Below are positions 12,235 through 23,894 of a DNA stretch of 64,000 nt, one piece after another. A program made the translations under genes and the position numbers. Origin of the DNA: Ascidia mentula (taxonomy: Eukaryota; Chordata; Ascidiacea; Phlebobranchia; Ascidiidae); NCBI GenBank assembly GCA_947561715.1, contig OX387197.1, positions 11,405,001 through 11,469,000 on the forward strand, given 5' to 3'. Each line of letters opens with the position of its first letter. Within the stretch, counting starts at the first letter, position 1. The notes below the pieces were generated by a model, which had not been told where the DNA came from, made no database searches, and saw nothing but the letters and a program-made list of their open reading frames with translations.

Positions 12235-13138
12235 TGATACCTGTTGATATTAACAGTTCTCCCAAATCAAAACACGATTCTATTGCAACAGAACTGCAGT
12301 TCAAACATAAGCTCAGTTTTTATGCGAAATAAAGTAATCAGCGTGACCATGCCGTGATTTGGCAATAATTAACGTTGCAATTGCTGCAGCGAAACTTGTG
12401 TCGTTATTTGGGTGCTCTCCCCAATATGCAACAAATAAAGGTTTCATTATTGAGGTAAACGTCGAAGCATTTTTATTGAACATTAAAACAGGAAATTTTG
12501 GTACGAAAATATACCTATATTTGCCATAGTTTTTGGAATTCACTCGCATTTCTACCAACATAACGTGTTAATTTTTGTTGAAAAACAACAAAATATCATT
12601 GCAGTTGCCAGAAAAAATACACAAGAACATAACTAAAAAAAAAAAAATAACCATAACCAATTTGTATTTCGTGAGAGATTCATTAAATATATAAGGTTTG
12701 TGTCAGTTTTTCCAACAATGTGATGCAGTTAATGTGATTGATTTTCGCCGATGCAAAGTCCGAAAGTCTAGTGGTCTTGTTCGCCTTCTGTTTGACAGCA
12801 AATATTTCTTCTGTGACAATGTCAACATAGCGACGGCCCGGGTACAATTTAGGTATGGTACAAATTTATTGACAACGTTAAAAACTTTTTTTACACTGAA
12901 ATAAGCTTGCAATATGCGAAACCACCAAGAAAATGGAAGCCAACCAATACACATACATACAAGCGATTGTAATTTCGGCATGGCATAATGATTTATCGGA
13001 TGCCTTTAAAATACCTCACAAATACACGATTCATTATGCGAGCTGTGCAATTTACTAACTGGGCGTTTGTTCAATAATAAGTGACGTGCAAGAGATTGTT
13101 GGAACAAATTTCAATGTATTTTGTGACAGCAACAAGCG
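12235..13138. other. Spacer between small membrane protein gene and TRPA gene
   Basis: AT-rich spacer with no convincing gene. A 92-codon ATG-initiated stretch on the minus strand (12981-12703) has no recognisable domain and its composition follows the surrounding sequence. Confidence 0.4.
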
Positions 13139-16100
13139 TCACATTTCCTTTCCGGTGTATAAATGGGAGATGGCGTTTAACACCTTGGCCATGTCTTGTT
13201 TTAGATCTTGTATCTCCGAACGAAGTTTGTCGATTTCAGACTGCAGTAAAAAACAAACAGGGTCTGTGTGTTGCCATGTTGCACCGAATCAATAAATATT
13301 AATAATTTCAAATGTTTTAAACTAATTTTAAATCTTAATAAACAGCAGTAATACTTTCTTAATTGTTAACATTTTACAAACTCATTTCCACAAAGTGGCG
13401 ACAAATGTTATGAGATAAAAGGTACCATGTCTCACCATGGTCGGCGAAATTGCTTCTTGTAGGTTCTTGAGTTTCATGTTTTCTTCCTTGAAAAACCACT
13501 GCCACAACGCACTTTTCGTAACTCCCTCGTTAGGCAAAACGCACCTCTCGCGCACCATCCAGCGGCGGCGCAAAATTCCAGGTACCGCGTAACTTATATC
13601 CAAAATACCTTCTACCTGTTTATTATGTTTTACAAAGTAGTTAAATAAATTTCAATGGTGCTACTTGTAAATACTTTTAAGGCCATTCTTCTCAGCGACG
13701 CATGTCGTTGTACTGAAGAAATATCTTCAACTGCTAATCCCACCTTAAGTTAATAAATTATATATGAAAATTGTACAACACAATTTCATGTATACAAGAT
13801 TACAAAGAAAAAATTGTTAGCTTCCTCACTTACCAGCAGGTTTGTTAAGAGCAAATTCATCACCACAGTGAATACAATATAAATGAAGACTGTTGCTTCC
13901 TGATACTGAACTATCTCATTGTAATTGGAGCTCGTGAAGTGAGATAAAAATACTGTGGGGTAATTGATCTCCCCTAGCATCATTGTGAAAGTTTGGATGC
14001 TGGCCCAAGCCGGTGTGTTGAATGGAATCTGTGTTAGACGCGCAGTCGTATTAAAACAGGCAAATCATCAGATTCAAGACGCAAACCAGGTTTGATATAT
14101 TTTAGTAAATGTTTATTTACTATGCAAACGTGAATATACAATGCAAACGTGCCGATCCTTTTACAAAATATTTTTTGGTCAATTACTTTTTATTATCAAC
14201 TTAACATGCGCGGTAACATTTATAATATTAATATGTAGGGCGATTAAGATTACCTGATTTTGTAAAAGAACGTAGAAGCTGAGTGAAAATCCCAATATAA
14301 AGAGAAAAAAGATAGCGGCAAATCGAGCGAAAGTCAAACCAACATTTCCGATCATAAACACAAAGATTCCCAATAATTTAGATCGGCGGACGTAAAGCAG
14401 GAGATTAAACCAAGACAACATGACGGCAAACGCGCCACACTCCCACTGCCATTTCTGTAGAAAAAAGTCAAAGCATTTTTTACAACGAAGTCCAAATGTA
14501 CATCTGCAAGCTATTTCGGTATATAAAATGCAACCGAAGAAAATATATGGTTGGATTGATGCGTTTTAGTTTACCTGCCGGATTTCTGTGTCGTGCAAAT
14601 GCCCTTCAAAGTTGACAAACACTAGAATGGAAAGTATGTAGAGAATAATCTCCAAATAATTTGTCCAGTCGAGAAAAAAATCCAATCGATGGTGAAGCAG
14701 TTGTGTGAACTGGTCAACAAGATGCAGAAACATTTTATCAAACAATGCTGCAATGTGCAAAAAGCCATAAAACCTTGTCTGCAGCTCTCCAATATTATGT
14801 TTTTTTACACATATATTGCATGGGTGTTTTTGCCTTAGCACTATCAGTTACCAAGCAGATCCGTTTGGCCATAGTGCGCTTCACAGTGGTTCGTCTCTGT
14901 TGTTTGGTACTCAGTATAGGGTACCCAACGGATCGACGTTGACCGAAAGTTACCACAAAGTGGAAATTAGTGTGCCCGCTAGTGTAGAAGCTAGCACAGT
15001 GGCATTGTCAACAGCTGCACTGATGAGACCTTACAGGTCGAAACAGTGCGTGTACACACCCTATTTGCAGCTCTCCTATATAATGGCTTTTTTGCACATA
15101 TATTACAAGCCAGGTTGTTTTATTTAGGTGAATAAAAACATTTTTTAACTTTTGTAAGACCTTTTTAAATAGTTGGATCGAAGAAATTGAGATCACGAAG
15201 ACAGTAAACACGTGTCTGTGACTCGATCCTTGAAGACATTCGCTTCCCCAAATGCCTTGGGCTTCTTCTAATACCCTGAAACACAACAGATCTCATGTTG
15301 CAGAGAAAAAATCAAACCATTTAAAAACAGACAAAGTTTGTCTATGATTGTTTTTGGTGAACCCGACATGCCGATATTCTAAGATTTACTCAAGTTTCAA
15401 AAAAAAAGAGTTACTCACCTTACGCATGAGGCAACATCTAAGTGTGTTTCGTTCACAGCGTAACGTGGAGGTGTGGTGGTCATATACACATTGAAAGACA
15501 CGAGATATATCAGATAAGCAATCAGATTGAGCCAGTAAAAGTTCCTTCCAAACTTTCCCCATTTGTAGTTGATCCAACTGGCTACGGTCGGGTGATGCAG
15601 CAGACGTTCCCGTTTAGACTTAATCTAAAAAAGTACATGCTGGTATCAAACACATAATTTGTTAGGCAAAAGTCGGTGTTGTATTACACAAATTACTCAA
15701 CCAAAACTTTTTTTGAGAAACATTTGAACAATTCAAGTAAAATAGTTGTTTTTTACCAATTTGGAATTTCTCCGACAATCAAAAATACCTCAGTTTTACA
15801 GAATTTACAAATAAAAAAAAGAATTTAACCGACGTTGTTTCATCTATGTTGTATTACCATAATTTTCAACGGATGATTTTCTGATAGAGTCATCGACTGA
15901 GTTGAGTAGGGTTGCGCGTCTTTCATCAACTTTCCATCAAGTCCGTATATTCCTCTACCCAAAACACTGTAAGATTGATTTTCCAACGAAATGACTTTGC
16001 TGTTCTGTTAGTTTAAAATTCAATTAAAAGTAATCTTCAGTTTGCTAACACACAAAAATCATCTACATGAACGTTGTCATCCGCTACTTGCTTAGGATCA

Positions 16101-19100
16101 GATTTTTTGTGTTTTTCCGATGGCTTCATCCATTGACAAATTTCAAATTCGTCATCGATTATTTCGTAGTCAAACGTGATCTGAAAAAAAAAACAATTTG
16201 CGAATTTTTTTGTAGAATAGTTGATATTAGGGAATTACAAGAAAGAAATAATAAATCGTGCTCTGTCCTAACCTCGAGGTTTACATTTTCCAAACTCTCT
16301 TCGTTAAACAACATTGATTTAGTAAGAACAACTTCAGCCACATCTGGCATGTTTTTTACAAGTTTTCGGAAGGGAGTCGAGATCACATCTGCAAGAAAAC
16401 TGCCGCTTACATTTCATGAATTTTACTTTTATTTTGATGAATTTATCGTAATCGTTTGTGTCCAAAATCAACTTAAACTTTCGATAATTGAATAAAAAGT
16501 TCGAAGAGAAGAAACGTAATATGTTTGATTCGTATTTGCAGTCGCTTTGGGAAATACATTTGAAATCTGAACCGCATAACAACTTGAATCTTACGATCGT
16601 TGTCATTGGATCTTGTTGCGTTTCTCAGAGAATCTTTCCACGTTTTGTGTTCCACCAACTTTTTCGCGCACTCCTCAAAACGGTTGTCAATAGCAACGTC
16701 AAGCGCATTTCTTCCATCGGAAAGACGAACTCTCACGTTCGATCCGTGTTCAAGGAGCAAAGGGACCAAATTTGATTTTCCCAGTTCGCAAGCCAGAAGC
16801 AAAGATGTGTGCTGAACGGTAAAGGCACAAATAATAATTATGGATCACATTCGATAAATTTATGCGATTTATATAAAATTATTTATGACGTAACCTGGCC
16901 AAACAATAATCTGTGCGGATCGAGAAATCATTTTATTTAGAAAAATCTTACCCCGGATCTAGATATGTTGTGGACGAGTTTTCCGTCGGCTTTCAACAGA
17001 ACTAAAGCGGGTTCCACCTGACCTCCTCTTACACACATATCCAGTGCTGTTTGACATCTGGCGTCACTGTACAAAAAAGGTTTCGTACGATATATGAAAT
17101 TTGCTTGTTTGTCTGTATTTTACTTCGTTTTAGTTAAACGCCTCACAGCACAACCAAGAAACTAAATGGAGTTACTCTTTATGGTGGTTCCCAACCTTCG
17201 GCAGTCGCGGACCCTATAAAATTTTCAAGTTGTCGCAGCCCCACATAAAATTTACTTGAAACTCTTGTACGATTCTAGTTTCTTCTGACGGTTCAACAGG
17301 AAAAACACAAAATATGCACGTATATTTTCATTTAAAGGTTTTTCGCTCATTCACTTGCCCCTAAACCTATGCCACGAACCTCTTGGGGGCCCGCGAACCC
17401 TAGGTTAGGAACCACTAGAATTTGGCCTCAGTTTTCGTGCCCAAACTGTTAATTTGACAACACCTGCGGTTTATAAAAACATTATTTTCTAAAACAGCAA
17501 TTTTATATATACAGTACCAATGTGTGACGTTTGCTCCAAGGTCGAGTAAAGCGGAAACCACGTGAGTGTGTCCGTTAAGAGCGGCAAGGTGCAGAGCTGT
17601 GCGGGAATATTCATCTTGCTGGTGGAGGGTCGCACGATGCATGCACACAATTTCACACACAATGTCTAGTTGTCCATTTACTGCAGCAACATGTAGTGGT
17701 GTTTGTTCATTGTCATTTCGTTGATCCAAGCGCAATTCTTCCGCCAGTAAAGCCTGTTTACAAACGATGTATGTTTAATAATTCCGTGGGACGATGTTTC
17801 TGTATACTGTTCATACACGCTATTTATGTGGATTTCAGTTTATCATAGGACATTTGTTATTGAGACCTAATGAGAAAATAACGGAATTTAATGAAAACTC
17901 ATTCCCAGTTCTGGGTTTGATCTTAAAAAATATATTTTGATAGCTGGGTTCCGAAACATAACATTACATTTTCACAATAGGTTACAGACGAAGGTCTGCC
18001 TGGTACAACTTTAAACACCTAAGATTTCCCTAAAATGCTCCCGTACTTTTGCAATACGTAAAAACCCTTGTTCAGCTGCGATGTGTAGTGGAGTATTTCT
18101 ATAGGCGTCGGGTTCGGTTACAAGAAGTTTCCCATCATCATCAGCTAATATCTCCTAAACAAGAACTTCATGATAGAAAAGATTTCATTCCATTAGAGTT
18201 TTGAAACAAAACCGGCCGCAGTTTACCTGCACGGTTTCGAAGCTTCCCGACCCGACGGCCGCAATTAAACAGTTCTGTCCATTTTTGTCAACCGCCGTGA
18301 TCTTAGCACCGTGTTTAATCAGGCATTTAGCCGCTTGAACGTGTCCAAAGTGGCAAGCTGTCAACAGTGGAGTCCAACCGTGGTCATCACCAACCTCAAT
18401 GCTTCCACCACTGGTCACAAAAATTATAATATGTTTGAACCAACGATTTTCCTTTCTTTTTTTTCTTTCAAAAACTCTGCTCTACACCGAGTCTCACATG
18501 ATTGGTTTGTAGTTTTATACTTTCGCATAAATTCATCTGTAACTTTATACGACAATTAAACAGATTTTTCGAATTAGAACATAAACTGTATTAGTAATGC
18601 ATATTTAATCAAGGAGAGATTGTTTTCAGCACTTCTCATGAAAGCGTTTTTCTGGTTTTAAGACAGGGGAGAGATTCATTTTTTACTTTCATACGTGTGT
18701 GTTTTATTTGGCGAATCGCCTCATAGAGGTGCTCACTGTCTTTTGGTCTTGGTTAGAACAGTGAGACAAGTGAAAATACAATCACATTCATAAGAGACAA
18801 CGCCAATGCAGTGGGTAAAGTGAGGAACTCTATGGGGCGATTCGCTATTTCATATGTGAAACACAAAAGTGGTTCTCTCTCCTACCTTGCTACAGAAAAG
18901 AGACTTTTCGGGGTTATCTCCTCTCTAATAAGCATACAGGTATCACAGATCACAGAATAACCAATCAGACAACGAAACAACGCAGTTTTCAATCAATAGA
19001 TGCCAAATGTACATGGAACCCACCTTTCCAACATAGCTTCAATAATATCTGGTCGATTACGAACTGAAGCAAGATGAAGGGGCGTTTTGTTCTCCTCTGT

Positions 19101-22100
19101 CCTGGCGTCCACCGATGCATTGTGGTGAAGAACCATTTCCACCATGGCCAGGTTGCCTTGGTCAGCAGCCAAATGTAGGGCAGTATTTCCGTCACTGCGA
19201 CGCATGTCTACGTATTTCTCACTTACAGCGAGGTGGCTCATATTGCGGTATGTTGGTTTTCCTGGTAATGCAAATTGTTTTAGAGTTCAAAGTAAAGCGG
19301 TGGATGTGGTACCTATATTTATATCATATTTGCCTATTTAAATCCATCTGTGCGTAGTTGTAAGAAGGTATAAACATGTAAAAACATGTACATTTTAAGC
19401 AACAAAACACTACAGATTTTCAATTGTTCATGTTTAGGCCGTTTTCGAGTTCTTCAAAAATTCTTTTAAATTTCAAAGAAAACGCAAAAAACATTTACGT
19501 CGTGAAAAGTTCATCAGACGAGCATCAGGTTCATGCCGGTATTTGTCCCAACTTTCAAGTATGAGTCGAACAGTTTCACTCTCGCCACTCTCCACGGCTG
19601 CGTGAAGTGGGGTGCATTCTTCACTCTCCCGCTCCAGAAGTTGCCACATGACTTCCTTGTGTGAAATACTTTCGGCGAACATCAGAAGCACCTTGCAAGT
19701 CTAAAAAAGCATAACGCTATTTCGACCTTAATTCACTACACCACGCGAAATAGGATCCTGAAGCTACTAATTCATATGTTCAATATTTAATAAGTTATCT
19801 AATTACCTCCGTGTGGCCACCTTGCGCAGCCAGCATCAATGACGTACATTGGTTTTCGTCTTGGGCTTTAAAAATATCAACACCCGAGTTGCTATCGTTT
19901 AAAATAGTCTGAACAATTTGATGGTGTCCATGCCTCGCTGCTTCATGAAGTGGGGTCATTTTGCGATAATTGGAAACCTGTCATAATTAAAAATACTTTC
20001 ACCTTAAACTACTGATTACGTGACTGGAAACGATTTATGTTGTGACCGAATGCTGTTTTATCATCACCGGTCAATGTGCGCCCAAAAAGTAGACCGGTCG
20101 TTATCGAAACAAAATAAACACGAAACAGGAACGACTATGTAGACAAACATCATGAATTATGCAAGGTCGTTATAGAATTTGAAAGCTGAAATTAGAGATT
20201 TATTGCCCTATTGTATCATTTTTGGCTACGGCTATAATACTTAGGCACAATCAAATCTTTTGATTAAAACATTCTTATCCGTTATGACTTTAGCACAGAA
20301 AAATTGTTCTGCCCGATGTTACTGAAGTTTACAGTCTAAGAAGCTTTGTCAACAAAACGCACAAATCGCCTTCGGCTTTAACCTAGCGCTGATAACTGTT
20401 GGAGATATCAGGTTTGCTCTAAACTTACTAGAGCGATATAATTGTGTGAACATCCTACACATTACGCATGGCTGCAATCACCCATGGCTGGCTGGTTTCA
20501 ATTACACCCTTAATAGCTTCTACTTTTTCTCACAAACGTGATCCCTCATCGCTCAACATTTTCCATCACTCAGAAATCGATAATAATTGGTTTAAGTTTT
20601 CTTCTGTGCTACTATGTGTTAAACACATGTTGCAAAAGTTAGGAATTAAATATTTATCGTCCAATCCCACCTTTAAATCTGCTTGAAAGTCGCTGAGTAA
20701 AATCTTGACAGCCCACAAGTAGCCTCGTTCGCATGCAAAATGTAGGGACGAATTCTGGTACTTATCCCGAGCGTTGACGTCGGCACCACTGTTTACTAAC
20801 ACTTGGATGCAGTTCGTCGAGTTTTTTTCTCTGGTGCACTGGTTGTGGTTTTCTAAATCCTGCAACAAATTGGACTGTAATTCTGCAACATCCATCTTTT
20901 TTAAAGGTCGCTTACCAGACTGCTATGGGCGTTGCACCGTTTGAAGTACTTCGCCGCAAAGTGAATAGGTTGCTTGCAGTCACAAAATGTTGGCGCGTCA
21001 ACCAAAGCTCCATGCTTTAATAGCACTTTGACTATTTCACAATTCCCGTGTCTGAAACCAAACTGCTGATTTATTAAATGGCCGAAATTCTATTTAGGAA
21101 GTTGGCTGTAGCCAGCTGAGCGTATTGCAGTCTTCCGCAAAAACAACAAACATCCATTTTTTTATTTCCAGCATTATTATCAAATATCATTAATAAGCAA
21201 TAAGTCTCTTATACCCTTTCTGTATTCTAAGTGTTAATTGTTCACTGTGCTCTCAGAGTCAGCTAAACGTTGTCGTACGTAACAAGTCAATTCTTACGAT
21301 CTAAATCAAAAAACTTATCCAGCATCTTGTGGTTTGAGTTTAAGTCGTTCGTAAATAAATAAATCATAATATCTATACAGTAATATATTTACGGAAACTG
21401 GTGCGGACTTGTCAAGGGTTAAATTAATACTGCCGCTTTGTTTCCCAGTAATGTCCAAACACTAAATTTACCAAAACTGCAAATATAGCCCACGTATGGC
21501 AATCATTATTTGACGTGTCTACACCGTTATGAAATAGACTATGCTCTATGCCAGCGAGATAAACGTTTTCGCCCATTTTCCCTTTTGTGATTTTTCGCTA
21601 GACTGAACTTCTGTAGAAAAGTTGTCTTTGCAAGAATGTGATGATAAAATACGTGATAGACCAGAAAATTTCTGCAGCTTATTAAATATGTTTTAGTCAT
21701 GGGGTTTGGTTGTTAACATTAATGTGTTTGTTATCATTCCATCTGCTTTATTATCAGAAGGTAGATCACGTGCTTTTTGGGCTCAGAGCAGTTCTGTCCA
21801 TCTTATTACGTCATAATGTTCCCCATCCTCTTCGCGACGCTAGACTCCAGTTCACATGTCGCAAAACGAAAATCGCGTATATGGTGAAAGGTGTGCCAGA
21901 CTATGAAATATTGTGAGTCGTTGCTAAGAGACACAGACACAATGTATAACACATGGACTGCCAAGCCTGAAAACCTCATGATCGCGATACGTTAGCTGTG
22001 ATCGCCAAGCAAGGACTTGCGCAGTGGGGCGATCTTGCCAATCATGCCATTGCATGTAATATTACTGCGTTATCAGATACGGTGGTAGAGATCCCCTACG

Positions 22101-22742
22101 TATATGTGAAGGTTGCCTGGCAAGTTGTGCGCTTGCGCACCAGTGTACCTTGGCCACAATGTACCCCGTGAAACCACTGAGCTCCTGTAGCTCAGTTGGT
22201 AGAGCGTTGGCCCTGGTTAGCCCAGGGTCGTGAGTTCAAACCGAAAATGTGGCTGATCCAGCTGGGCTGCCAAGCCTGAAAACCTCATGACATCAATTAC
22301 AACAAACAACTGTGAGTCAGCGTTCCTGGGGAAATAGTTATGGTTCCGTGCCTGACGGTAGTTGATATGTGCAAGGTCGCGTAGTAAAACAACCTTGAAT
22401 TAAATTTCGCTACAAGACCTATGAATTTTGTGATATTAGATTTTCAAAAGTTTTTATCAATTGCTTGTTGACTAGTTCCTGTTTAGTCGCCGACTTTATC
22501 CGCCAGTGGGGGGTTCGTCATATCACTTACCGTGTTGCTATATGCAGGGGTGCCAAGCCGTGTTGTTCGTTGACATGATTGACGACCGAATTATCCGGCT
22601 GCTCTGTGGTATCCAAGAAATCAGCAACTTTTTCCGCGTCACCATCGTGAATGATGTGAATTAACTGGAGACTGGACTTTCCAGTTTGCACCTGCGTCCC
22701 CCCCGGTATCCTTGAACGTTTTCTGATTTGATGAAGCATCAT
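13139..22742 (-). CDS. TRPA1-like: TRPA-type ankyrin-repeat cation channel, copy 1
   Basis: Tetrameric nonselective cation channel of the TRPA family, acting at the plasma membrane as a chemical or temperature sensor. 22 minus-strand exons (high to low): 22742-22531, 21051-20916, 20859-20671, 19977-19807, 19691-19499, 19261-19024, 18410-18227, 18154-18047, 17753-17518, 17066-16952, 16811-16595, 16388-16273, 16180-16067, 16004-15858, 15624-15419, 15275-15161, 14709-14575, 14454-14254, 14028-13834, 13743-13675, 13615-13436, 13240-13139; about 1192 residues, all junctions in phase. Ankyrin repeats fill about 50-670 (TPLHVAAVNG, NTALHLAADQGN). S1 to S6 lie at about 815-1076, with pore motif MMLGEINY (E1031) and the post-S6 stretch VGLAVEDISSVQRHASLRRM matching TRPA1. 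A coiled coil ends the protein. Serine 691 sits where copy 2 and vertebrate TRPA1 have a cysteine. The end of exon 13 is uncertain (16067 or 16088). Start: the first of two adjacent ATGs. Confidence 0.93.
17183..17421. mobile_element. Decayed hAT-like MITE in a TRPA intron
   Basis: About 240 bases bounded by imperfect inverted ends. The left end reads GGTGGTTCCCAACCTTCGG and the right end, read in reverse, AGTGGTTCCTAACCTAGGG. Ends of the form (C)AGTGGTTC..AACC are typical of nonautonomous hAT transposons. No clear 8-bp target duplication remains, so it is an old insertion. It sits in an intron of TRPA copy 1 and has no open frame of interest. Confidence 0.65.
18596..18940. repeat. Long imperfect foldback element
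   Basis: The two halves of this roughly 345-base intronic stretch are inverted copies of one another. The best-matched part is GGCGAATCGCCTCATAGAGG near 18711 against the reverse complement of CTCTATGGGGCGATTCGC near 18829. Weaker pairing extends outward through the GGAGAGA/TCTCTCC blocks and the TTTTTCTG/CAGAAAAG blocks. It looks like a foldback-type MITE with decayed arms. Its outer ends and target duplication are not certain. Confidence 0.55.
21958..22330 (+). repeat. tRNA-headed SINE-like repeat with a second partial copy
   Basis: A tRNA-like head begins at 22181. It has an A box TAGCTCAGTTGGTAGAGC with a perfect D stem and a B-box-like GAGTTCAAACC at about 22232. The 3' half of the T stem and the acceptor stem do not pair, so it is not a working tRNA gene. 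A 24-base block in the body (CTGCCAAGCCTGAAAACCTC and on) occurs at 22267-22290 and again, identically, at 21958-21981, which suggests a second truncated copy upstream. The repeat lies in the first intron of TRPA copy 1, antisense to it. Confidence 0.55.
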
Positions 22743-23894
22743 TTGTTCGGCCTTAATTTAAAGTCGATTTTGGTATGTAGCCATAATTATATACCGCTTA
22801 TTTCTTTCTGTTAATAAACATTTATTATATTTTATCTGCTATAAACAACAATTCTTTTTCCACTGTTCTTGTTTGAACCTGCGTCTGCCGAACTTCTTCG
22901 GGCGCAAGGGAACCTTTATTTTACTTAAAACTGGAATTGTTGTCACACATTACCGGTTCCATAAAGTTTTTCCTCTTCCTATTTCATCTCTGACTTTTTA
23001 ATAAACTATTAAACGTCCTTAACAGGAATTGTTCTTCTGCCACTTAAGTCACGAAAGTGCTTATTGTAACCAACGTTTCGTCCGCCATCCGACGAGACTT
23101 CCGCAGGGTTATGTCGCAACAATAATGCATCAAGCGCATAATCGTTGCGACATAACTTCCAATAAACATTATCGTAACTTAAGTACCAGATGAACAATTC
23201 CTATTAATTACTATGCCTGGCAGCAAAAATAGCACTATATTAAACGTCCTACCTGCCAGCCTACTCAAGTGAGTTAATGTTGTGACGAACTACAGGGACG
23301 TTTTTCAAACGTGGCGGAACTGCCTGTTCAGTGGTTCAAAAACTTGATTCATTGCTGTGATGACTTCGTGAAACCTGTAATACAGGTCTGGGATGGCGAT
23401 TGAGCATCATGGTTTTCGGCAAATTTCGTTATAACCACAGAAAAATGAAGCCGTTTTGATCTTCTAAAATAAACTCCTGGATTTCGCAAAAACAACGTTA
23501 TTTTTTATTTGGCTCTCAAAATCTAAACCTTGCATACTCCTGGTTCTGTTGTGGTTTTCGTGCAGGTTCTGACCTTGCATACAAAAAGCTTGTCAGATGG
23601 TAAACCAACTTTAGAAGCATTCTTACACTTCAAAGCGAAACTTAACGCAAGCAGCGTTGTGTTGAATTTTCATTCATGACGTATAGCTTTGGACAATATC
23701 AACTAACAAAACAGTACATCGTGATTTCGCTTTTAAAAAAACTTATGCAACAAAAAGGATTGAAGTATTTTAGAAGTGCATCAAAAAAGAAAAGCCCAAC
23801 AACAGTTGATACGTTTGACATTTAGTGGAAAACGTAGTAGAAACTTCTAAAGAGACAACGTTTAAAACTACAAACCCAAACAACATTTACATAT
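22743..23894. other. Spacer between the two TRPA genes
   Basis: About 1.15 kb between the start of TRPA copy 1 and the stop of copy 2, which are transcribed in the same direction. It must hold the promoter of copy 1 and the 3' end of copy 2, but no clear core promoter motif was found. The palindromic repeat at 23041-23185 is the only structured feature seen. No coding exon was recognised. Confidence 0.5.
23041..23185 (-). repeat. Palindromic repeat with nested inverted arms
   Basis: Outer arms at 23041-23069 and 23159-23185 are inverted copies (CTTAAGT ends, about three quarters matching). Inside them, 23108-23128 and 23136-23156 pair at 19 of 21 bases around a 7-base loop, making a strong hairpin. 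On the minus strand the segment 23101-23067 carries a GACGAAACGTTGGTTA block. It matches 27 of 35 bases of another copy at 54361-54395, so this belongs to a dispersed repeat family. The class is not certain; similar GAAACGT tails are found at ends of retroelement families in marine invertebrates. Confidence 0.6.

Noticed and set aside
12703-12981. 92-codon ATG frame on the minus strand
   Set aside because: No recognisable family, low-complexity basic C-terminal part, no polyadenylation or splice context; likely chance.
22181-22250. Functional tRNA gene
   Set aside because: The D arm is perfect, but the T stem and acceptor stem do not pair, and the same body sequence recurs nearby as a repeat.
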